Source: Massilia cavernae (lineage in GTDB: Bacteria; Pseudomonadota; Gammaproteobacteria; Burkholderiales; Burkholderiaceae_D). From it: DNA of 64,000 nt. Numbering within the stretch: position 1 is the first letter of the stretch; every line of letters begins with the position of its first letter. Where the stretch lies: positions 1-64,000 of the forward strand of contig NZ_QYUP01000119.1 of NCBI RefSeq assembly GCF_003590855.1, written 5' to 3'. The notes under the pieces were generated by a model, which did not search any database, was not told the DNA's origin, and saw only the letters and a list, made by a program, of their open reading frames with translations. A program made the position numbers and the translations under genes. Shown in pieces: positions 17,038 to 25,298 of this stretch.

Positions 17038-18470
17038 AGTTCCCGGCGGTTCTGCAGCACCTGAGGCGCCAGCGAACCGGCGATGATGCCGATGAAAGCG
17101 GCGATCAGGCCGGCCAGCTGGCCCGGGAACAGTTCGCCCAGGGGCGAGACCTGCGGGAAGAACAGGATCCAGGTGCCGATGCCCAGCGTTACCGATGCAA
17201 TCGCGCCCTGGGTGGTGGCGCGCTTCCAGTACAGGCCCATTACCAGCGGCACGAACGCGGCCACCAGGGTTACCTGGTAGGCGGTCGATACCAGTTCGTA
17301 GATCGAGGTGCCCCTCATGGCGATGGCATACGCCAGCACCAGCGCCGCGAAGGCGACGATGGAGATGCGGGTGGCGAGCAGCTGCTGGCGGTCGGTCATG
17401 CCGGGACGAAGGTGCTTGAGAATGTTCTCGACGAAGCTGGTGGAAGGCGCCAGCAGCGTTGCCGACGAGGTGCTCTTGATCGCGGAGAGCAGCGCGCCAA
17501 AGAAGATGATCTGCATGCCCAGCGGCATCTTGGTCAGCACGAAGGTCGGCAGCAGGCGCTGGTAGTCGTTCTTGGCCAGCTCAAGGCCGGCGTCGCCCAG
17601 CACCAGCACCGCGCTGGCCACGATGAACATCGGGACGAAGGCGAACATGATGTAGCTGGCGCCGCCGATGATGGCGCCGGCGCGCGCGGTCGGCGCGTCC
17701 TTGGCCGACATCACGCGCTGGAACACGTCCTGCTGCGGGATACTGCCGAACATCATGGTCACGCCGGCGGCGATGAACATCGCGATGTCGGTGAAGGTCG
17801 GCGGCGGCAGGAAGTTCCACAGGTTGCGCTGTTCGGCCATCGCCAGCACGTTGCCGGCGCCGCCGGCCAGGTCGGCCGAGACGAAGGCGATGATGGTCAG
17901 GCCGATCACCAGCACGATCATCTGGATGAAGTCGGTGAACGCCACGGCCAGGAAGCCGCCGATGACGACGTAGATCAGCACCGCCAACGTACCGACGATC
18001 ATGCCGACGGCTTCGGACATGGCGCCGTTGGTCAGCACCGTGAACACCAGGCCGAGGGCGGTGATCTGCGCGGCGACCCATCCAAGGTAGCTGAGGATGA
18101 TCGCGACGGAGCAGAATACCTCGATGCCGCTGCCATAGCGCTTGCGGAAGTAGTCGCCGATGGTGAGCAGGTGGAGCTTGTATAGACGGGCCGCGAAGAA
18201 CATGCCGACCAGGATCAGGCAGGTGCCGGCGCCGAACGGATCTTCGACAATCGCGTTCAGGCCGCCCTCGACGAATCTTGCCGGGATGCCCATCACCGTC
18301 TCGGCGCCGAACCAGGTCGCGAAGGTGGTGGTGACCACCATGACCAGCGGCAGGCTGCGGCCCGCGATCGCGAAGTCGGTGGTGTTTTTGATGCGGGTTC
18401 CGGCCCATACGCCCACCGCGAGCGTGCCGAGCAAGTAGATTACGACAGAGGTTATCAGTGTGTAATTCAT
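17034..18470 (-). CDS. Sodium:solute symporter (SSS family)
   Basis: 478-residue, about 13-span Na+-coupled transporter beginning MNYTLITSVVIYLLGTLAVG. Family landmarks are DFAIAGRSLPLVMVVTTTFATW, the AETVMGIPA segment, GGFLAVAFTDFIQMIVLVIG and a C-terminal tail ending LQNRREL. Its location in the puu cluster suggests uptake of putrescine, GABA or a similar amine. The start codon directly abuts the left end of the tnpB element (from 18471), so its native promoter was displaced by more than 1.1 kb. The ribosome site is now a weak CGGA contributed by that element. Confidence 0.9.
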   Translation of the reverse strand: MNYTLITSVVIYLLGTLAVGVWAGTRIKNTTDFAIAGRSLPLVMVVTTTFATWFGAETVMGIPARFVEGGLNAIVEDPFGAGTCLILVGMFFAARLYKLHLLTIGDYFRKRYGSGIEVFCSVAIILSYLGWVAAQITALGLVFTVLTNGAMSEAVGMIVGTLAVLIYVVIGGFLAVAFTDFIQMIVLVIGLTIIAFVSADLAGGAGNVLAMAEQRNLWNFLPPPTFTDIAMFIAAGVTMMFGSIPQQDVFQRVMSAKDAPTARAGAIIGGASYIMFAFVPMFIVASAVLVLGDAGLELAKNDYQRLLPTFVLTKMPLGMQIIFFGALLSAIKSTSSATLLAPSTSFVENILKHLRPGMTDRQQLLATRISIVAFAALVLAYAIAMRGTSIYELVSTAYQVTLVAAFVPLVMGLYWKRATTQGAIASVTLGIGTWILFFPQVSPLGELFPGQLAGLIAAFIGIIAGSLAPQVLQNRREL

Positions 18471-19656
18471 CAGATTTGGTCCGAGAAACCTTGTCCTTCA
18501 GGACGGGGAGTGAAAAGAGGAGCCGACTGCGCAGCAGTCGATGCCTTGGATTTAAGAGTGGAACCATGGTCGACAATGGCTGTCGAACCTGGATGAAACT
18601 GGTTTACCGCTACCGCGTCAAGTCGCTGACTGGCTTGCTGAACAAGCAGGCCCGGGCAGTCAACTTTGTCTGGAACTACTGCAACGACAGGCAAAAGGAT
18701 GCGCTGCGTTTCGGTCGCCGCTGGCATACCGGTTTTGATCTGATCAAGCTCACCACGGGATGCAGCAAGGAGCTTGGCCTTCACTCGGGTACGGTCAACG
18801 ACGTGTGCCAGCAGTACGCCAGGTCGCGCTCCCAGTCGCATCGGCCCTACCTTCGCTATCGCGGCAGGAAGACCTTGGGCTGGGTGCCGTTGAAAGGGCG
18901 TGAGCTGAAACGCGAAGGCAATGCTTTCCGCTTCGCCGGCAATACCTTCCGCGTGTTCTATTCGCGCGCGCTGCCCGAGGGCAAAATCACCGACGGGACC
19001 AACTTCTCGCGCGACCGGTGCGGCAACTGGTTCCTCAATATCGTCCTTGAAGTACCGGCGCCGCCTGCCCGCTTGCCGGTGCGCGGTGTGGGAATCGACC
19101 TTGGCCTGAAAGACCTGGCCACACTGAGCGACGGCAGCCGCATCGCGGCGCCTCAGATCTACCGTGCCAGCGAGGCGGCGCTGGCGGTGGCCCAGCGCGC
19201 CCGTAAGAAGAAGCGGGTCGCGGTGCTCCACGCCAAGATCGCCAATCGCCGCCGCCATTACCTGCACACATGCACCAGCGCCATCGTCGGCGCGTTCGAC
19301 TATATTGTGGTTGGAAATATCAATGCAGCGGCTCTCGCCAGAACCAGCATGGCGAAGTCCGTCTACGATGTCGGCTGGTCGTCCTTCCGAGCACAACTGG
19401 CGTACAAGGCTGTTAAGCATGGCGCCTGGTTTGAAGAAGTGAACGAGAGCTTTACCACCCAGATCTGCTCGAATTGCGGCGCAGTTCCCGATTCGAGGCC
19501 GAAAGGTATCGCAGATCTTGGAATAAGAGAATGGCGTTGCTGTGATTGCGGAGCGGTACATGATCGTGATATCAATGCTGCTTTAAACATTCTCCGTCGC
19601 GGACGTGCGACGCTAGCTGTAGGAATCCCCGATCGCTAGGTCGGGGGGGACGTCAA
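18471..19656 (+). mobile_element. IS200/IS605-type tnpB-only element (IS1341-like)
   Basis: 1186-bp element with subterminal hairpins and no tnpA. The left end at 18471 follows the pentamer TTCAT. It contains an AACCTTGTCCTTCAGGACGGGG stem region described as imperfect GTCC/GGAC pairing at 18493-18506 and ACTGC-gca-GCAGT at about 18526-18538. The right end has CCCCGA-tcgcta-ggTCGGGG (about 19627-19646) and terminates in TCAA (19653-19656), matching IS608-type right cleavage sites. No target duplication is expected for this family. Mobility would need a Y1 TnpA supplied in trans. It separates the symporter start from puuC. Confidence 0.85.
18566..19639 (+). CDS. tnpB: RNA-guided nuclease TnpB (OrfB, IS605 family) with altered RuvC-II
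   Basis: About 357 residues from ATG 18566; ATG 18593 (MKLVYRYRVK) is an equally plausible start. It has the N-terminal OrfB helix-turn-helix region and a RuvC-like domain. Asp178 lies in VGIDLGLKDLA (RuvC-I) and Asp335 in VHDRDINAALNIL (RuvC-III). A Cys4 zinc finger is formed by QICSNCG and CCDCG. The RuvC-II position, normally Glu in a V-V-E-D-L-N motif, reads VVGNIN; glutamates occur instead in WFEEVNESFTTQ, the arrangement of TnpBs with rearranged catalytic centres. The stop codon lies inside the right-end hairpin, so the omega-RNA should overlap the gene's 3' end. Confidence 0.9.
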   Translation: MVDNGCRTWMKLVYRYRVKSLTGLLNKQARAVNFVWNYCNDRQKDALRFGRRWHTGFDLIKLTTGCSKELGLHSGTVNDVCQQYARSRSQSHRPYLRYRGRKTLGWVPLKGRELKREGNAFRFAGNTFRVFYSRALPEGKITDGTNFSRDRCGNWFLNIVLEVPAPPARLPVRGVGIDLGLKDLATLSDGSRIAAPQIYRASEAALAVAQRARKKKRVAVLHAKIANRRRHYLHTCTSAIVGAFDYIVVGNINAAALARTSMAKSVYDVGWSSFRAQLAYKAVKHGAWFEEVNESFTTQICSNCGAVPDSRPKGIADLGIREWRCCDCGAVHDRDINAALNILRRGRATLAVGIPDR

Positions 19657-19832
19657 GTATCTTTGCTATTTATAAAATATAACCGGGACAAAACACGGGC
19701 AGGACGCAATTTCCCGTCTGGAAAATCCGCGATTATAGCGGTAGAACCCGGGTGGAATGACGATGTAGGCTGAAAAATGTCGCACTTGCATCACAATGCG
19801 AGGGCGGGTAATCCTAACTTCAGGAGCGAAAC

Positions 19833-21311
19833 ATGGCACTTTGGCATGAGCGCGCGGAAGCGCTGAAAATCGACGGACGCGCCTTCATCGGCGGGCGCCG
19901 GGTGTGGGCGCAGTCGGAACAGCAGTTCGAGGACATCTCCCCGGTCGACGGACGCCGGCTGGGCATGGTGGCGCGCTGCGGTGCGCAGGACGTGGATGCG
20001 GCCGTTGCCGCGGCCCGCGCCGCCTTCGAGGACAGGCGCTGGGCCGGCATGCCTCCGGCATCGCGCAAGCGCACCCTGATCAAGTTCGCCGAGCTGATGA
20101 TGAAGCACGGCGAGGAGCTGGCGCTGCTCGAAACCCTCGACATGGGCAAACCGATCAAGTATAGCCAGAGCATCGATGTGCCGCTGGCGGCCAACTGCAT
20201 CCGCTGGTACGGCGAGGCGATCGACAAGGTCTACGGTGAGATCGCGCCCACAGGCGATTCCAGCCTGGCGTTGATCACGCGCGAGCCGGTTGGCGTGGTG
20301 GCGGCCATCGTCCCGTGGAATTACCCGATGCTGATGGCCGCGTGGAAGATCGGGCCGGCGCTCGCGGCGGGCAACAGCCTGGTGCTCAAGCCATCCGAAA
20401 AATCGCCGCTGACGGCCTTGCGGCTGGCGGAGATCGCGATGGAGGCGGGGCTGCCGGACGGCGTGTTCAACGTGGTGCCGGGGTACGGCAACGAGGCGGG
20501 CAGCGCGCTGGGAATGCACATGGATGTCGATGCGATCGGCTTCACCGGCTCAACGCGCACCGGCAAGCTGATACTGCAGATGGCCGGGCAGTCGAACCTG
20601 AAGCGCGCCTGGACCGAGCTTGGCGGCAAATCGGCCAATATCGTTTGCGCCGATTGTCCCGACCTCGATGCCGCGGTGAGTGCGGCGGTAGGTTCGATCT
20701 ACTTCAACCAGGGCGAGAGCTGCAATGCGCCTTCGCGCCTGTTTGTCGAGGAATCGATCCGCGAAGAATTCCTTGAAAAAGCGCTGGCGTTGATCCCGCG
20801 CTATGCGCCGGGTGATCCGTTGGATGAGGCGACCATCATGGGCGCGATTGTCGACGAAACGCAGATGAAGACGGTGATGAGCTACATCCAGGCTGGCAAG
20901 GACGGCGGCGCGACGGTGCTGGCCGGAGGCGAGGCTGCGCGGCTCGGAAGCGGCGGCTACTATGTGGCGCCCACGCTGTTCGACAAGGTCGACAACAGCA
21001 TGAAGATCGCGCAGGAGGAAATCTTCGGGCCGGTGCTGTCGGTGTTGTCGTTCACCGACGTGAACGAGGCGGTGAAGCAGGCGAATGCGACGCCATACGG
21101 GCTGGCGGCGGGGCTGTGGACGTCGGATATCAGCAAGGCGATCAAGGTGTCGCGGGCGCTGCGGGCGGGGACGGTGCACGTGAACCAGTACGACAGCGAC
21201 GACATCACGGTGCCGTTCGGCGGCTACAAGCAGTCAGGCAACGGCCGCGACAAGTCGCTGCACGCATTCGACAAATATACGGAGTTGAAAACGACCTGGA
21301 TCCAGATCTAA
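19833..21311 (+). CDS. puuC: Aldehyde dehydrogenase, PuuC-type
   Basis: 492-residue NAD(P)+-dependent dehydrogenase that oxidises gamma-glutamyl-gamma-aminobutyraldehyde or a related aminoaldehyde. It has the Rossmann/active-site motifs IVPWNYPMLMAAWKIGPALA (about residue 155), GFTGSTRTGK (about 240), the catalytic Glu in TELGGKSAN (about 265), the nucleophile Cys in QGESCNAPSR (about 297) and EEIFGPVLSVLSF (about 395). CAGGAG precedes ATG 19833. It completes the puu set beyond the tnpB element; the 176-bp leader is the only promoter space. The stop overlaps the convergent thpR stop by 4 nt. Confidence 0.9.
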   Translation: MALWHERAEALKIDGRAFIGGRRVWAQSEQQFEDISPVDGRRLGMVARCGAQDVDAAVAAARAAFEDRRWAGMPPASRKRTLIKFAELMMKHGEELALLETLDMGKPIKYSQSIDVPLAANCIRWYGEAIDKVYGEIAPTGDSSLALITREPVGVVAAIVPWNYPMLMAAWKIGPALAAGNSLVLKPSEKSPLTALRLAEIAMEAGLPDGVFNVVPGYGNEAGSALGMHMDVDAIGFTGSTRTGKLILQMAGQSNLKRAWTELGGKSANIVCADCPDLDAAVSAAVGSIYFNQGESCNAPSRLFVEESIREEFLEKALALIPRYAPGDPLDEATIMGAIVDETQMKTVMSYIQAGKDGGATVLAGGEAARLGSGGYYVAPTLFDKVDNSMKIAQEEIFGPVLSVLSFTDVNEAVKQANATPYGLAAGLWTSDISKAIKVSRALRAGTVHVNQYDSDDITVPFGGYKQSGNGRDKSLHAFDKYTELKTTWIQI

Positions 21312-21817
21312 CGGAATTGTTCGACGACGGTGTATCCACTCGCTGCGGATTCCATGAGCGCGAAGCCGTCGACAGCCCACTTGAGGGCCGGTCCTGGCTC
21401 CGGCACCTCCGCCTTCACGGCACGCCGCGCCAAGGTCACATGCGGCTTGTAAACCCGCTCTTCCACCGGCATCCGCAGCGACTCGAGCGCAGCACCAGTA
21501 TCCTGATGAAGGCGTAAAAGCTGCTCCGGCGCGGAAAGCGGCTCCATCACCGCAATCCCGTGCGGCCACAGCTTCTGCACGCCAAACTCCAGCTCAAACG
21601 CCTCGGACCGCACCCGGCTTAGCGCCTCGCGCAACTCCAGAATCCGCCCCACGCTGACACTGCCCAGGAAATGCAGCGTCATATGCAAGCGTTCCGGCTT
21701 AACCGGCGACGACCCGCGCGGCCACTGCCACGCATCGCGCCATTCGCGCAGCGCATGGCGCACCTGCGCATCCGGCCACAGTGCGATAAACAGCCTTGCC
21801 TGCGGGTCGCCGTGCAT
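21308..21817 (-). CDS. thpR: RNA 2',3'-cyclic phosphodiesterase (ThpR/LigT)
   Basis: 169-residue 2H phosphoesterase. The two hallmark H-x-T-x motifs are HMTLHFLG (about residues 45-52) and HVTLARR (about 125-131). RLFIALWPD at the N-terminus and the length are typical. The enzyme opens 2',3'-cyclic phosphates in RNA; its in vivo role is unclear. It lies 9 nt upstream of panB in the same direction and converges on puuC, overlapping its stop by 4 nt. Confidence 0.92.
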   Translation of the reverse strand: MHGDPQARLFIALWPDAQVRHALREWRDAWQWPRGSSPVKPERLHMTLHFLGSVSVGRILELREALSRVRSEAFELEFGVQKLWPHGIAVMEPLSAPEQLLRLHQDTGAALESLRMPVEERVYKPHVTLARRAVKAEVPEPGPALKWAVDGFALMESAASGYTVVEQFR

Positions 21818-21826
21818 GTCGATCCC

Positions 21827-22693
21827 TTAGAAGCAGTGCTCCGGCGCCGGGAAACTGCCGTCCCTGACCGCATCGACATACGCCGTCACCGCGGCCTCGA
21901 TGCTGGTCTGCCCGTCCATGAAGTTTTTCACGAACTTGGCCTTACGGCCTGGGAACACGCCCAGCATGTCGTGCATGACCAGTACCTGGCCCGAGCAGTC
22001 AGGACCCGCGCCGATGCCGATGGTCGGAATCGCCAGCATTTCGGTCACTTCCTTGCCAAGGCCGGTCGGAATCGCCTCCAGCAGCACGATGGCGGCGCCG
22101 GCTTCGGCAACCACCAGCACATCGGCCTTCAGGCGTTCCGCGCTTTCGATGGTCTTGCCCTGCACCTTGTAGCCGCCCATCTGGTGCACCGACTGCGGCG
22201 TCAGGCCGAGGTGGGCGCAGACCGGGACGGCGCGGTCGGTCAGGAAGCGGATGGTGTCGGCCAGCCATGCACCGCCTTCGAGCTTGACCATGTGCGCGCC
22301 GGCCTGGATCAGCTGGACAGCATTGTTAAAGGCGGCTTCCGGCGTGCCGTAGGAACCGAACGGCATGTCGGCCATGACCATCGCGTTCTTGTTCCCGCGC
22401 GCGACCGAAGCGGTGTGGTAGACCATGTCGGCCATCGTGACGGGCAGCGTGGACTGGTGGCCCGCGCAGACCATGCCCAGCGAGTCGCCGATGAGCAGGA
22501 TGTCGACGCCCACGCGGTCCATCAGGGACGCGAAGCTGGCGTCATAGCAGGTCAGCATCGAGATCTTGGTGCCCGCCGCGCGCATTGCGTTCAGCGATGG
22601 GATCGTGACCGCCTTGTTGACCACTGGTGGCTTGGAAGGTGCCGGAGTGTTCTCGCCGCCAGCCATGTCCTTACCCTGCAGGTATCCGCTCAT
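21827..22693 (-). CDS. panB: 3-methyl-2-oxobutanoate hydroxymethyltransferase (PanB)
   Basis: 288-residue TIM-barrel enzyme that transfers a hydroxymethyl group from methylene-THF to alpha-ketoisovalerate to give ketopantoate, the first committed step of pantothenate synthesis. Motifs: [60 protein letters not shown], and the catalytic Glu in LLEAIP. The start MSGYLQGKD is chosen because AAAGGATAA precedes it; the frame remains open upstream without homology. It has an N-terminal extension of about 25 residues before VTIPSL, common in betaproteobacteria. Confidence 0.95.
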   Translation of the reverse strand: MSGYLQGKDMAGGENTPAPSKPPVVNKAVTIPSLNAMRAAGTKISMLTCYDASFASLMDRVGVDILLIGDSLGMVCAGHQSTLPVTMADMVYHTASVARGNKNAMVMADMPFGSYGTPEAAFNNAVQLIQAGAHMVKLEGGAWLADTIRFLTDRAVPVCAHLGLTPQSVHQMGGYKVQGKTIESAERLKADVLVVAEAGAAIVLLEAIPTGLGKEVTEMLAIPTIGIGAGPDCSGQVLVMHDMLGVFPGRKAKFVKNFMDGQTSIEAAVTAYVDAVRDGSFPAPEHCF

Positions 22694-22796
22694 ATTTATC
22701 CTTTGATATCGAAATTGACGCCAACGCGCTAGTGTAATGCCAACCGCGAGACCTTGCCGGATCGGCTGCGGAAGGCGAAGGATCCGGGCTTGATGG

Positions 22797-23270
22797 TCAG
22801 GAGAGGCGGGTGACGCCCTGGCCATTGACGGCGGCGACAAAATGCTGCGCCGGGCCGCGGCCGGGAACCTGTATGCCGGGTGCGATCTCGAGCAGGGGAA
22901 TCAGCACGAAGCCGCGTTCCAGCATGCGCGGATGCGGCACCTGGAGCGTGGGGGTGCCGATGATCTCGTCGCCATACAACAGCACGTCGAGGTCGAGCGT
23001 GCGCGGCGCGTTGCGGTACGGCCGTTCGCGGCCGTGCGCCAGTTCGATGGCGTTCAGCGCCGCCAGCAGCTCGTGCGCGCCAAGCGCGGTGTCGATGCTG
23101 GCCACTGCGTTGATGTAGTCGGGCCCCGACGAATCGATGGGGGCGGTGCTGTATTTGGACGAGCTGGCAAGCAGGCGCGTGCCGGGCAGCGCTGCAAGGC
23201 GCGCCAGCGCGTCGTCGACGTTGGCCAGCGCATCGCCCAGGTTGGCGCCGATGCCGATGTAGGCGATCAT
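22797..23270 (-). CDS. folK: HPPK: 2-amino-4-hydroxy-6-hydroxymethyldihydropteridine pyrophosphokinase
   Basis: 157-residue enzyme of folate synthesis that transfers pyrophosphate from ATP to hydroxymethyl-dihydropterin. It begins [18 protein letters not shown]. Signature motifs are [35 protein letters not shown] (Mg2+-binding Asp pair) and [16 protein letters not shown]. The ATG overlaps the pcnB stop codon (ATGA), so it is translationally coupled to pcnB. Confidence 0.95.
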   Translation of the reverse strand: MIAYIGIGANLGDALANVDDALARLAALPGTRLLASSSKYSTAPIDSSGPDYINAVASIDTALGAHELLAALNAIELAHGRERPYRNAPRTLDLDVLLYGDEIIGTPTLQVPHPRMLERGFVLIPLLEIAPGIQVPGRGPAQHFVAAVNGQGVTRLS

Positions 23271-24631
23271 TCCTCGCTCGGCGCGCTTTCGGCCTCGGCG
23301 CCCGCGCCCTTGTTGCGCGGTGCGCGGCGCGGCGCGCGCTTGCGCTTGGCGCCCGCCGGCGCCGAGTTGGCGGCGACGACCAGGTGTTCGCGCTCGGTGG
23401 CGTCGCCTTCGTAGAACGCGGTCCACCACTCGCCCAGTTCCATCTCGATTTCACCGGACTCGCAGCGCAGCAGCAGGAAGTCGTAGCCGGCGCGGAAGCG
23501 CGGGTGTTCCAGCAGCTTGTACGGGGTCTTGCCGTTGCGGCGCTCGAAGCGCGGCTGCATCGACCAGATGTCGCGCATGTCGGAGGCGATGCGGCGCTGC
23601 AGCGCCAGTTGTTCGGTTTGCGAATCGAGCACGTCGTCCGCCGCCAGGTGCAGGGCAGGGATCGGCGATTCGCCGGCGGCGCGGTAGGCGGTCCACTTCT
23701 CGACCACCTGGTGCCATAGCAGCGAGGCAAACAGGAAGCCCGGCGACACGCCCTTGCCGGCCTTGACGCGGTTGTCGGTCGATTCCAGCGCCAGGGTGAC
23801 GAACTTCATTCCGATCGGCTGCTCCAGCACGACGTCGAGCAGCGGCAGCAGGCCGTGGTGCAGGCCTTCCTTGCGCAGCTGCTGCAGGCAGGCCAGCGCG
23901 TGGCCGCTCATCAGGAGCTTGAGCATTTCGTCGAACACGCGTGCGGCAGGCACATTGTCGATCAGCGGCGCCATCACGGGAATCGGCTCGCGCGTGGTGG
24001 GCTCGATGGTGAACTGCAGCTTGGCCGCGAAGCGCACCACGCGCAGCATGCGCACCGGGTCTTCGCGGTAGCGCGCTTCCGGCTGGCCGATGATGCGCAA
24101 GATCTTGTCGCGGATGTCGGCGATGCCGCCGTGGTAGTCCAGCACTTCCTGCGTGGCAGGGTCGTAGTACATCGCGTTGATGGTGAAGTCGCGGCGCATC
24201 GCGTCTTCGTGCTGCGGCCCGAAGCTATTGTCGCGCAGGACGCGGCCGTGTTCATCCTTGGGCGCGTTGGCGGCGCCGGCGCCGCGGAAGGTGGTCACCT
24301 CCAGCAGGTCCTGGCCGAACATCACGTGCACGATCTGGAAGCGGCGCCCGATGATGAAGGCGCGGCGGAACAGCTTCTTCACTTCTTCCGGCGTGGCGTT
24401 GGTGGCGATGTCGAAGTCCTTCGGCTTCACCCCCAGCAGCAGGTCGCGTACGGCGCCGCCCACCACGAAGGCCTTGAAGCCGGCTTCCTGCAAGGTTTGC
24501 GTCACGCGGATCGCGTTCGACGACAGCAGCTTCGGGTCGATTCCGTGTTCGGCTGCGCCCAGGATCAGGGGTTCGGTCGGGTCGCGCTGGTCTTTAACGC
24601 CAAGGAACTTGCGGATTAATTTTTTAATCAT
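23267..24631 (-). CDS. pcnB: Poly(A) polymerase I (PcnB)
   Basis: 454-residue class II nucleotidyltransferase that adds poly(A) tails to RNA 3' ends and promotes decay. The start MIKKLIRKFLGVKD fits the family. Key motifs: FVVGGAVRDLLLGVKPKDFD (substrate and metal binding, Asp pair), AFIIGRRFQIVHV, and RRDFTINAMYYDP (about residue 145). The tail is very basic (AKRKRAPRRAPRNK), typical of PcnB and likely to bind RNA. It overlaps the upstream HAD gene by 8 nt and folK by 4 nt. Confidence 0.95.
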   Translation of the reverse strand: MIKKLIRKFLGVKDQRDPTEPLILGAAEHGIDPKLLSSNAIRVTQTLQEAGFKAFVVGGAVRDLLLGVKPKDFDIATNATPEEVKKLFRRAFIIGRRFQIVHVMFGQDLLEVTTFRGAGAANAPKDEHGRVLRDNSFGPQHEDAMRRDFTINAMYYDPATQEVLDYHGGIADIRDKILRIIGQPEARYREDPVRMLRVVRFAAKLQFTIEPTTREPIPVMAPLIDNVPAARVFDEMLKLLMSGHALACLQQLRKEGLHHGLLPLLDVVLEQPIGMKFVTLALESTDNRVKAGKGVSPGFLFASLLWHQVVEKWTAYRAAGESPIPALHLAADDVLDSQTEQLALQRRIASDMRDIWSMQPRFERRNGKTPYKLLEHPRFRAGYDFLLLRCESGEIEMELGEWWTAFYEGDATEREHLVVAANSAPAGAKRKRAPRRAPRNKGAGAEAESAPSEE

Positions 24632-25298
24632 TGAATAAGTGAAGTGAAGGCCAGCCAAGGTTCGCCGCGTGCGCCGCCAGGGCAGCGTTCGGGTTGGTCG
24701 CGACAGGGTGGGTGACGACGGACAGCAGCGGGATGTCGTTATGCGAATCGCTGTAGAAGTGGCTGCGTTCGAACGCGGAAAGCGGCTTGCCGATTTTTTC
24801 AAGCCAGGCGTGGGTATGCACCACCTTGCCGGGGCCGGAGGTCGGCACGCCCAGCAGCTTGCCAGTGATGTTGCCCTGCGCGTCTTCCTCGGGAATCGCG
24901 GCAATCAGGTGTTCGACACCCAGCGCCTGCGCGATCGGCGCGGTGACGAAGCGGTTTGTTGCGGTGATGATGGCCACCAGGTCACCCTGGTCGAGATGGC
25001 GCAGCAGCAGGTCGAGCGCGCGCCGGCGGATGGCCGGCTTGATGACTTCGGCCATGAACTGCTCGTGCATCGCATTGAGCTGGGTGCGCGGGAAGCGCGC
25101 CAGCGTGCCGAGCGCGAATTCGAGGTATTCGGCCGGGTCCAGCGTGCCTGCCTGGTACTGGGCGAAGAATTCGTCGTTGCGGCGCTTGAATTCCACCGGA
25201 TCTACGGCGCCGGTGCGGACCAGGAACTGGCCCCATTCGTAATCCGAATCGATCGGAAGGAGGGTGTGGTCGAGGTCGAACAGCGCCAGGTTTTTCAT
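24624..25298 (-). CDS. HAD-IB family phosphatase (SerB-like)
   Basis: 224-residue haloacid-dehalogenase hydrolase. Motif I is LALFDLDHTLLPIDSDYEWG (nucleophile Asp8), motif II VAIITATNRFVTAPIA, and motif III/IV HFYSDSHNDIPLLSVVTHPVA. The size and the cap insert place it with the HAD-IB subfamily found next to pcnB/hda in Burkholderiales. The substrate is unknown; a phosphoserine- or histidinol-phosphate-type monoester is likely (inference). It overlaps hda by 4 nt and pcnB by 8 nt. Confidence 0.88.
   Translation of the reverse strand: MKNLALFDLDHTLLPIDSDYEWGQFLVRTGAVDPVEFKRRNDEFFAQYQAGTLDPAEYLEFALGTLARFPRTQLNAMHEQFMAEVIKPAIRRRALDLLLRHLDQGDLVAIITATNRFVTAPIAQALGVEHLIAAIPEEDAQGNITGKLLGVPTSGPGKVVHTHAWLEKIGKPLSAFERSHFYSDSHNDIPLLSVVTHPVATNPNAALAAHAANLGWPSLHLFND

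Noticed and set aside
18458-18566. Upstream extension of the tnpB reading frame starting at 18458
   Set aside because: It begins outside the element in the symporter's start region and encodes the left-end hairpin DNA; no TnpB homology there.
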